The position numbers and the translations under genes were made by a program. The notes beneath the pieces are model-generated. The model saw nothing but the letters and a program-made list of their open reading frames with translations, was not told where the DNA came from and made no database searches. DNA of 64,000 nucleotides from Plumapathes pennacea (Eukaryota > Cnidaria > Anthozoa > Antipatharia > Myriopathidae), in the NCBI GenBank assembly GCA_964036295.1, contig OZ038472.1, positions 9,136,001 to 9,200,000 on the forward strand, read 5' to 3'. Of the stretch, positions 55,762-64,000 are shown piece by piece (the stretch's first letter is position 1; every line of letters starts with the position of its first letter).

Positions 55762-56098
55762 TTTTATTGACGTTCCCCTCAAGGGGCTTTTCAGCAACAA
55801 TTTGAATTACTGTGGAGTACAGGCACTGAGGGTGGTCACTGCCAGAGATTTGTTTACGTCCTCAGTGGTTCTTTTACGTCCCCCCTGTGATCAAGTATAG
55901 AAAGAAGTATAGGGAGACAGGACCGCCATTTTACGTAGTCAGCCGAGCTACGTGAATATATTACCATTTGCTGATAGAAACAAAGGCAGCATCTTCTCCT
56001 TAGTTATTTTAAGACCCCGGGTGCTGGTCCGGCCGGGGTTCGAACACGCGACCTCCTGCACGAAAGACCGGCACTCAACCAGCTGAGCCAACCGGGCG
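55715..56098 (-). mobile_element. tRNA-derived SINE, copy 2
   Basis: Same structure as 18455-18812: box A TGGCTCAGCTGG (plus 56079-56090), box B near 56037-56047, body, GCCCCTTGAGGGGAACGTCA and a long (TATG)n tail at 55715-55760. Again joined to the same end of R1. Confidence 0.8.
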
Positions 56099-56163
56099 GC
56101 GGATTACGTCATCGCATACCACGTGATAATATGAACCAATCACCGTGTGCTGATTCTCGACCT

Positions 56164-56530
56164 AGACTAGACTGGCGTTGCCAGTGAGCTCGTGGCGTGA
56201 GTTGCGTCGAGACCAGAATATAAAATGGAAAGTAGGGGACAAGAGCGGAACTCCCAAGAGAGACTTCCAGTTTCTCACCATAAAAATATCACACAGTATA
56301 GAGAACTTGGCTTTTGACATCTTGCTCAAATGAAACCTGATTAAACTTAGTATAAATTATTATTACAACACTCATACACTTGCTTCTTAAAGGTTGAGCG
56401 ACTCTGCATTTTGAGCTTAGGAGCTAAAAAAGGGTCAGACGGCAAGAGAAGCTGAGAAATGTGTGACACTTTTTATGCACAGTCGATTTTGACAGTTTGA
56501 CTTCGAACACTTATTGCTACGCCCCAACGA
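56164..56530 (-). repeat. R1 dispersed repeat, copy f, partial
   Basis: CTAGACTGGCGTTGCCAGTG to about GACTTCGAACACTTATTGC. Confidence 0.75.
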
Positions 56531-56574
56531 GCTTAGGATTGCACAGCGTGTCTTCATCGTCGTGTTATTAGTTT

Positions 56575-57790
56575 TTTCTGGGTTACGAATCAGCACACGG
56601 TGATATTGGTTCACATTGCCACGTAATATGTGATGACGTAAGGTGACTTCGCGAACAACTTGAGATGTAGTCGATTGAATTGTACGTTAATGCTTGTGCA
56701 TAAAGTTATCTGTATCCTATTCAAACTCAACACCGTTTGGCTTCGTGGAACATGCACGGAGAAAGAAGATTTGGCTTGCGTTCTTAAGTTCACCGTCATA
56801 GCCGCAAAAAAAAATGTTTGATTGATTTGATTATGTTGGCTACCGCTACAGGATTGCAAATAACTTTGTCGCGACTGTGGCGACACGAAATACTTCTGGG
56901 AAGATATCAGGCTGAAAACGGAACACCAAAGCCATGACGAACTTTAGCCGTAAACAATGACGATTTATGCTGTACACTTTAAATGACATCTGTTGCCTCC
57001 TACATACTGTAGCTGTTTTGTAAAGTTTTTTCGCCGAAAGTATATCCGTTTTTGAGACAAAATTTCTCAGGGCTTAAGACTCGACTAAGGCGTCTATGTG
57101 AATATATTACATGTGTTATGCTCCGCACGACCGTGACAGTTGTCAAAATGCTTCGGCTTATTGTATAGTGCATGTTGAAATATTTCTTCCATTCGATCAA
57201 GTAGCCTTTGTTTCGCAGTGGTATTGTATACTAGAAATGAAAAATACACCGAAATAGTCTTGAACATTGAGTTTGTTAGTCACAAATGACTGAGCACGCT
57301 GTGAACAATAACATTGGAAACAAGTCTAGTGTTACATTCCTTGCTTTCAATTTATATTTGTTACAGAGCGCGAATACTCGAAAGCCTCACAGAAGAAAAG
57401 CTTTCAGTAAAAAAACATAAGCATTGGAGCGAAGGCTAGGTTATCGTGGCCTCTGATTAAAGTGTTCAAAGTCAAACTGTCAAAATCGACTGTGCATGAA
57501 AAGATAAGTCACGCATTACTCTTTTCTCGCTGGCTAACCTTTCCACCCCTAAGCTCAAAATGCAGAGTCGCTCAACCTTTAAGAAGCAAGTGTATCAGTG
57601 TTGTAATGACAATTTATAGAAATAGGTTTGAGTAAGGTGTCAAAAGTAAAGTTCTCCATACTGTGTGATATTTTTCTGGTGAGAAACTGAGTCTCTTTTG
57701 CGAGTTTCGCTCTTGTCCCTTCTTCTTTCCATTTTAGTTTCATCTGGTCTCGACCCCACCCAACGAGCTCACTGGCAAATCCAGTCTTGT
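56575..57790 (+). repeat. R1 dispersed repeat, copy g
   Basis: Includes the extended end (GTTACGAATCAGCACACGGT) and runs to CTCACTGGCAAATCCAGTC. Confidence 0.75.
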
Positions 57791-58490
57791 TTCTAATCAG
57801 AGGCCACAATTAATCCAGCCTTCGCTTCAATACTTATCTGTTTATTTTATTAACTGAATGCATTTCTTTTATCTGGCTTTCGAGTACTCGTGCTCTGTAT
57901 CAAATATAAAATTGAAACCGAGGAGTGTAACACGATATTTGTTTACAATATTATTGCGGTTTTGTTCACAGCGTGTTCAGTCCATTTGCAGACTGCAAAC
58001 ACAATGCTAAGGACTATTTCGGTGTATTTTTCATTCCTATACAATGACCACTGCGAAACAAAGGCTACACAATCGAATGGAAGGAACATTTCAACAGGCA
58101 TTGTGCGATAAGCAGAAGAATTTTATGAGCCAACAGATGTCATGTACAGATTAAAGCATAAATTGCCATTGTTTTACGGCTAAGGGTGAGCTGATCATAG
58201 CTTTGGTTTCCGTTTTCGGCCTGTTATCTTCTCAGAAGTATTTCGTGTCGCCACAGAAAGTTTCGTCGGGACTAAATACTTAGCGGCGACAGAGATATTT
58301 GCAATCCCGCAGCAGTATCCATCAAACATTTGTCTACGGCTATTCTAAAGCTTCCGCCTCTAAAATCCAGTTTATCCGTGCATGTTCCACAAAGCCAAAC
58401 GGCGTTGAGTTTGGATTAAATGCAGTTAATTTTTACACACAAGTAACGAGGAATTCACTGGCCACACTCGAGTTGTTTAACGAAGGCTAA
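57791..58490 (-). repeat. R1 dispersed repeat, copy h
   Basis: Begins within R1 (TCTAATCAGAGGCCACAATT) and ends CGAGTTGTTTAACGAAGG, back to back with copy g. Confidence 0.75.
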
Positions 58491-58929
58491 TTGCCGACTG
58501 CGGCTTTTATTGTATGAACGAAAGACGATGGATTACATTTTTATAATCTCCTATTACTCTGTCACAAATAGGAAATTGTTACAGCCGTTTTGGTTTCAAG
58601 TTTGGTATGTAGCCTCCTGCCGAGTTTTGGACCGTTCCAGACATTTTTTTTCGTTATGCATTGCCTTGCTGAAGAGGTGGACAAGCAATAAAATCACTAA
58701 GCAAAAAAAACAACAAAGAGGGTTGCATTGTGTGTGTGTTTGAGAGGGGGTGGGGGTTGGGAATTGTGGGGGGCTGAATCGAGTTTCTCTGGAGCAATTT
58801 TATCATAAGAGTATTCAGTGTGTGTGATTGCGGGAAATCTGTTCTTTGATGCTGTTACTATAAAGAGTTAATGCGTTACAACACTCCGGAAATACCGAAA
58901 ATACCGGGGCTCAATCATCATTGTTAAAA
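58491..58929. other. no gene recognised
   Basis: Unassigned sequence with a G-rich stretch near 58745-58775. Confidence 0.4.
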
Positions 58930-59335
58930 TTCGTCATGGCTTTGGTGTCCGTTTTTGGCCTGGTATCTTCCCAGAGGTACTTCGTGTCGCCACAGAAAGT
59001 TCGTCGGGACTAAATAATTAACGACGACAAAGTTATTTGCAATCCCGTAGCGATGTCCATTCAATATAATCGAATCCATCAAACATTTGTTTACGCTTAT
59101 GACAATGAACTTAATGTGAACGCCAGCCAAAAATCGTTCCCTGAAATCCAGTTTACCCTTGCATATTCCACAGAGCCAAATGGTGTTGAGTTTGGATGGG
59201 ATATAGCTAACTTTACACGCAATTGTATTAACGTACAATTCAATCGCGGCGCCCACATCCCAAATTGTTCGCGAAGTCACCTTACGTCATCGCATATCAC
59301 ATGGCAATGTGAACCAATCACCGTGTGCTGATTCG
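58930..59335 (-). repeat. R1 dispersed repeat, copy i, partial
   Basis: From GGCTTTGGTGTCCGTTTTTG to ACCAATCACCGTGTGCTGAT; ends about 30 bases before the kinase exon. Confidence 0.75.
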
Positions 59336-59367
59336 CGCTAGGATCCCTGTTGGGCGCAACTGAACAG

Positions 59368-59600
59368 AGCTGTTTGAAAAAGATCCCATTGGTCAAGGCA
59401 CGTTCGGCTCCGTATTTGTTTCGAAAAGAGGAAGCTGTGAAGGAGAGAAAGTAGTCATTAAGAAAAGTTTGAGCAAGGAGAAGTACGAGCAATGCCTTTT
59501 TCTGAAGGAAGCAAAGATTCTGATGGAGATAGATGATGAGCACGTTGTGCGCATGGTAGCGGCGTGTGTTAACCCGTGCGCTATAATGCTCGAATATGTA
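59368..59600 (+). pseudogene. protein kinase N-lobe exon, 5' part (split by the LINE)
   Basis: Open frame after a GAACAG acceptor-like site: LFEKDPIGQGTFGSVFVSKR carries the glycine-rich loop, KVVIKK the ATP-binding Lys, and FLKEAKILMEI the alpha-C Glu. It then reads VVRMVAACVNPCAIMLEYV to the hinge, where the LINE 3' tail begins. The frame resumes at 63703. Kinase identity is clear; Ser/Thr versus Tyr cannot be told because the catalytic loop is outside the window. From memory, similar kinases are multi-copy in cnidarians. If this allele were the only one, the gene would be disrupted. Confidence 0.8.
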
Positions 59601-60054
59601 CGATACGATACGATACGATAATCTTTATTTAAACACGATAAGAGTTTAAGCATCAGCTTGTGGGGTCGTGTATAAAAACAAATAGTAATGTAACGTTTTA
59701 AGGCCGGGCCCTCAGGCCTGGCTGAGCCTAAAGGCCCGACCGTAGCCGAGCTGACAAACGGACCAAACGACGCACACGTGAACCGGGACAAGAAGAGGTT
59801 TATTTAAACAATTCATCTGCTTTTATATAGTTTCGGTTAATAATTAGCAGTATCCGTTTTAAGATCATGGGTTCGTTTGCGTAATGGAAGATTACGCAAT
59901 TATCTCAATGTGGCACACGTTACAGTAATAAGCTAATCAGTAACCTATATTTAAATTATTAATAACTAGTAAAAACTAACATTCCTATAATAAATTTCTA
60001 AAAATACTAATAATGATAACAGCAATAACAATAGCGTGCTAGTATAGTGTATAA

Positions 60055-61206
60055 TTAATAATATCTAAAATGTTCATTAAAATCTGGGATGGACTGGGCA
60101 GATAGGGCGTTAAAATCTATATTACGAAGTGTTTTTGTTCCTTTGGCCCTTTTCACATACGTTGTAGCAGATAGTGTTTCATCGCAGGGTAAGTGCGCTG
60201 AAAGTGCGTTCCAAACTATAGGGCCTCTATGGGCTATAGAGTTTTTCATGAAATAGGTATTGAACCGGGGCACCTTGAGTTTGTTGCTATTTCTGAAATT
60301 ATAATTATTATTGGGTCTTTCTATAATGTGGGACATGCTGTTCGGTGCTAAATCATGATATAGCTTGTACATTAATTTCACTAAACTAGTTTTATATATA
60401 AAAATAGGTTGTCCCATTTTGCCGTTCTCAGAACGTCCACTGTAGGCATATCCCATGGGAGATTGAAAATAAGTTTGGCTGCTCTGCAGTGTAAGGATTC
60501 TAAGGAGTTGAAATTGTCCTTACAGGTGAAGCCACCCCAGACGGGTATCGCATACTTTACTGAGGGTAGAATTACTTTAAAATATAAATCTAAAAGCGTT
60601 TGTCTGGGCAGAAATCTGCTTCTTTTGATCATATTTAATTTACTGGCGAAGCTCTTTTTTACTTCGCCCATGTGACGGGACCAAGTAAGTTTGTCATCAA
60701 TTGTGACTGCGAGCAATCTGAAGTGTTTGACCTATCGTATTTCATGTGCTCCTAGTGTGAGTTTGTTGAGTGGGCCGATGAAGGAGCCTCGGTGGAGTAG
60801 CATCGCCTCACGGGGTGCGGGATCATGGAGTTCGAATTACACCAAGTATACAGCTCGTCGAGCGAATTGTTGAGTAGTTCAGTAACTTCGTCCACAGAGT
60901 CGCCAATACAATAGAGTGTTGTGTCGTCCGCATACATAAAGACTGTCCCAGAGGTGACCGCCAGCGGTAAGTCGTTTGTATACAATGTGAACAAGGACGG
61001 GCCGAGGACGGAGCCCTGCGGTACACCGCAGGTCACTTCAGCGTAATCTGACCTTTGTCCGTTTATGGTGGTGTACTGCTGTCTTTGCCCTAGGTAGTCT
61101 TTCAGCCACGATAGTAGACATCCGGTGATTCCAAAACAGTGTTCAAGTTTGCTCATGAGTCTGAGATGTGATACACTATCGAACGCTTTCTGGAAATCGA
61201 TGAAGA
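60055..61206 (-). pseudogene. LINE ORF, RT core and C-terminal domain, frameshifted
   Basis: Continues with VVFIDFQKAFDSV (motif A Asp), CGVPQGSVLGP and MYADDTTLY (YADD at plus 60923-60934). A frame change near 60805, a stop near 60737 and another frame change near 60410 break it. RLLAVTIDDKLTWSRHM and the C-terminal MSHIIERPNNNYNFRNSN to the stop at 60055 complete the usual CR1/L2-type tail. Confidence 0.85.
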
Positions 61207-63666
61207 CTACGCCGACAACTTTTTGGAATCAAGGGCTTTTCTCCAGATCTCAGTTAAATTGACCAGTAATAGGTCTGTGGAATGTCCCTTCCTGTATGCC
61301 CATTGATGTTCTGTGACCAGTTGGTTGTCTGTGAAGACGTGTTGAACAATACTGTCTGTTACGCATGATTCAATGATTTTACTAGGTACACTTAAAATTG
61401 ACAACGGTCGGTAGTTTCCACACTCTGTTTCATCCTCTTTCTTGAACACCGGGTTTACCCTCGCTGTTTTCCATGCACTGTAGACGGTACCACTGTTTAT
61501 GCTGTGCGAGTACAGATCTGTGAGTGGTGGTGCTATTGCCGGCCCAGCTAGTTTCAATAGATTGGGCGATATTCCATCCGGGCCCGTTGACTTATTGGTC
61601 TTCAGTGATGCAAGTTTCTTTTCAATGTTACTATTCTGTAAGCTTATTTCAGATGTCTTCTGGACTTGGTCTTTCTTTTGTTTGTCAGACAGTGGCAGTG
61701 ACGGGCAATTCACAGTCAGGGTTTTTCCAATAGTAGCAAAGAATGTATTCATCAAGTTTGCTTTTTCTTTGTCGTCTACAGCAAGGCTTTTGTCATCGCG
61801 TTTAGGTGGACCAATGCTTTCCTTTACCTTGGGATTAGTCGCCTTTTTTAACAGTTTCCAATATGCGGTTGATGACTTGACTTCGGCCAGTTTATCATGG
61901 AAGTATGAGGCTTTAGCCCTCCTGATTTCTGAAGTTATTTCATTTCTGAGTCGTTTGTAATCGGCCCATATCTCATTGTTCTTTGTGTCGACAGCTCTTT
62001 TGAAGAGTTTATATCTACGATTCATCTTCAGCCTTATGGTATTGCTGATCCACGGAGCCGACAAGCTTCTCACCTTGACGTCCTTGTACGGGGCGTGCAT
62101 ATCACAAATATTTTCAAACAAGTGCTCCCAGGACCAAAGGACATCGTCACTATCATCGAATACCCTAGAGACATGGAACGGCACGCGTTGAATATCGTTT
62201 CTGAATTCGTCAGCGTTGAAGTTCTTGAAGTTCCTGATCCTTATAATTTTCGGCGGTGGTCTCTTGTTTGTAAGTTTGATTGTAGCATAGACCAGGCTGT
62301 GGTCCGATATTCCCAGAGGTAGGACACCGGTTTTACGCACTAAATTCGCCTTTGTTGTTACAATTAGATCTATTAAGGATTCAGATTTAGGTGTCACTCG
62401 AGTGGGATCCTTGATGACATTCTGCATATTATATAGATCAAGTATGTTTAGTAAAGTTTTGGTCTTTAGTTGGATGTTGGACGAGTTTGCGTTGATCATA
62501 TTGCAGTTGAGATCACCAAGTAGGAATATATGACTAGATTTCAGCCATGCCTTTTCGAGGACCTCATTAAAGTGTTCGAAGAAGTTATGTGATTCCAGTT
62601 CCGATCTGTATATCACTGAGAACAGGGTAGTATTCGTTGGGAAGTTGACCTGTATCCAAATAGCTTCTAGTTCGCTTCTGGTTAAATCCCTTCGATATGT
62701 GACTTTGAGGTGTTCCGCATAATATAGTACACAACCCCCACCTTTGCGCTTTGACCGATCAAGGCGGGAGAATTTAAGGCCGTTTATGTGTAGCTCATTA
62801 TCGGCGATGGTGGAGTTTAGATGGCTTTCAGTGATTCCTAGGATGTCGAATTTGCAGATTTGTTGGAGGACCCGTAGCTCGTCGATTTTATTTCGGAGAC
62901 TCCAGATATTCAGGTGTCCCACTCTGAGGTCGCTAGGAGTGGTATGAAGGTCATTAGCTGCTCTAGTTAGATGATCCACGGTGTTTTGTTCAGCGAGTGG
63001 ATCCAGTGGCGGATCATTCACACTGCCAGGATCTATGCTAGTTCTGCTGCTCTGGTTAGGTGTTCCACGATGATTCGCGGTGTGGTTGTGTTCATCGAGC
63101 AGGTTCGGTGGAAATACGTTGTCAGGATCCGTCTCAGTACACAGATCCATCGTGTTTATAAACGGCAGAGAGCATAATGAACATGTCCAGTCTAGTAGAG
63201 GATTGTCTAAGTTGTACTTAAACGCCGCTTTGGACAGGTGAAGACATTTAGCGTGTGTCCAGTAGTTGCACTCCGTGTACAAGATGGCGTCTTGGTTGTT
63301 TCTGACGTTCTTGTCGCATTCTTTGCATGGATATTTTGGAGTCAATTGCCTCCGGGGTCCAGGGTTGCTTTGTATGTCGCCACAAAGAGCTAATCGTGTT
63401 ATCTGGAAGCTGCTGGTGCCGCTTGCAGTTCGGAGGATTCGGGGCGCTAGATAGAATTTACCACGTCGGCTTCGGCTATTGTTTGGTTTGTGCTCGAAGT
63501 TCGGTTCTTGCAGGTTTCTTGTTGTCAATTCAATCTTATTTCCTTTTTGGTAGGTTGGGTCATCAGTTTTGATTATACTGGTGACGTTACTGAAGGTTGA
63601 TACGATGGCATAAACCCATAGGGCAACAAGCACTAGCGAGCGCGTGAAATGTCTGCCCGCCGCCAT
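61207..63666 (-). pseudogene. LINE ORF, N-terminal, endonuclease and first RT part
   Basis: The likely start is the ATG at 63664-63666 (MAAGRHFTRS); the frame also opens a few codons further out. A hydrophobic N-terminus (SLVLVALWVYAIV) is followed about 80 residues later by ALCGDIQSNPGP, a 2A-like motif, then a Cys/His-rich PHD-like finger (CKEC to CSLC). The apurinic-type endonuclease follows: HLNIWSLRNK, TESHL, LLGDLNCN and ISDHSLV. The RT start is NYRPLSILSVPSKIIE and QWAYRKGHSTDLLL. It ends in a TAG created by a frame change in an A/T5 run (plus 61220-61224). Confidence 0.85.
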
Positions 63667-63702
63667 CTTGCCGTCGCACATCCATGCGTATCCATCCATG
63701 TA

Positions 63703-63804
63703 TACTTTGATTTCACCCCATTTGGCGGATCAGAGAAGGTTAGCAACCTCGAGGACTTTCTTCGATACGTTGAGACTTCAGAAAATTTGGAGCAGTTTCC
63801 CTTG
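63703..63804 (+). pseudogene. protein kinase exon, 3' part
   Basis: TACTTTGATTTCACCCC continues the kinase frame exactly in phase after the duplicated ATGTA, giving YFDFTPFGGSEKVSNLEDFL and on to EQFPL, a hinge and alpha-D-like region. It closes at a GTAGGG donor (63805). It shows that the LINE landed in coding sequence. Confidence 0.75.
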
Positions 63805-63812
63805 GTAGGGTA

Positions 63813-63861
63813 GGGTCTTAGTTTCCGTAAAACGAAGGGGGTATTACGAAAACTAAGACCC
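63813..63861. repeat. short hairpin, partly repeated at 63976
   Basis: GGGTCTTAGTTTCCGTAA (63813-63830) pairs with TTACGAAAACTAAGACCC (63844-63861), one mismatch and a 13-base loop. The left arm recurs at 63976-63993 and runs to the window edge. Probably ends of a small DNA transposon family. Confidence 0.65.
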
Positions 63862-64000
63862 CCCTTAAAACGCACCCAGAATCAAACAGGCACCTCCGTT
63901 TGACTTTATTCGTTTCACTGTTAGCCTCGGTCGCAGCACGGAAGCAAATGTGCTTGTTATGGCAAAGTTGTGATAGGGTCTTAGTTTTCGTAAAACGAAG
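63862..64000. other. right edge, probable kinase-gene intron
   Basis: No coding exon; includes the third GGGTCTTAGTTTTCGTAA copy at 63976-63993. Confidence 0.4.

Larger units (their letters stand above)
59601..63697 (-). mobile_element. non-LTR retrotransposon (CR1/L2-like LINE), nearly full length, decayed
   Basis: 4.1 kb, flanked by the 5-base duplication ATGTA (59596-59600 and 63698-63702). On the minus strand: a short leader, a coding region with PHD-like finger, endonuclease, reverse transcriptase and C-terminal domain, an AATAAA near the end (plus 59624-59629) and a (TATCG)n tail. A short tandem-repeat tail instead of poly(A) fits the CR1/L2 group. Several frame breaks make it inactive. 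The clade call needs a tree. Confidence 0.88.

Noticed and set aside
61499..61960. 153-codon plus-strand frame
   Set aside because: Lies opposite the LINE endonuclease/RT frame and has no motif of its own.

Overview
The window looks like animal nuclear DNA, most probably from a cnidarian (a stony coral or relative). The genes have short exons with GT-AG splice sites and long AT-rich introns, and the rest is packed with eukaryotic transposons. The organism call is inference from the collagen type and the repeat families; no sequence search was possible. There are no operons, CRISPR arrays or rRNA genes.

The one host gene readable over a long distance is a fibrillar-type collagen on the minus strand. 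I place 17 exons between 40306 and 5173 (transcript order runs right to left). They encode an acidic N-terminal part with an RVRR dibasic site, a short minor triple helix, a non-collagenous spacer, then the start of the major Gly-X-Y helix, which runs off the left edge. The major-helix exons are 54, 54, 54, 54, 54, 45, 54, 45 and 54 bases, the size series I remember for vertebrate fibrillar collagen exons 8-16.

Nearly everything else is repeats, much of it inside the collagen introns. 1-5172: short inverted repeats, a 1.3 kb dispersed repeat (called R1 here) and a small hAT-like element. 5.2-16.6 kb: collagen exons with fold-back palindromes and a pogo-like element. 17.4-22.9 kb: R1 copies and a tRNA-derived SINE. 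26.5-29.2 kb: a TTAA-flanked, THAP-encoding Kolobok-like transposon nested in a TA-flanked pogo-like element, in one collagen intron. 31-44 kb: elements with long terminal inverted repeats, R1 pieces, and one unexplained reading frame. 44.6-46 kb: a broken THAP/Kolobok-like gene. 48.2-49.3 kb: a Helitron coding relic and a TTAA-flanked element with long inverted repeats. 50.4-55.0 kb: a decayed Ty3/Gypsy retrotransposon with very short LTRs, sitting in an R1 copy. 55.0-59.3 kb: an R1/SINE cluster.

At the right end a nearly full-length non-LTR retrotransposon (59601-63697, minus strand) splits a plus-strand protein kinase exon. It left a 5-base target duplication, and the kinase reading frame continues in register on the far side. 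I found no convincing new defence or regulatory system. The most informative signals are the collagen exon register, the kinase interruption, the 2A-like motif in the LINE and the nested TTAA/TA elements.
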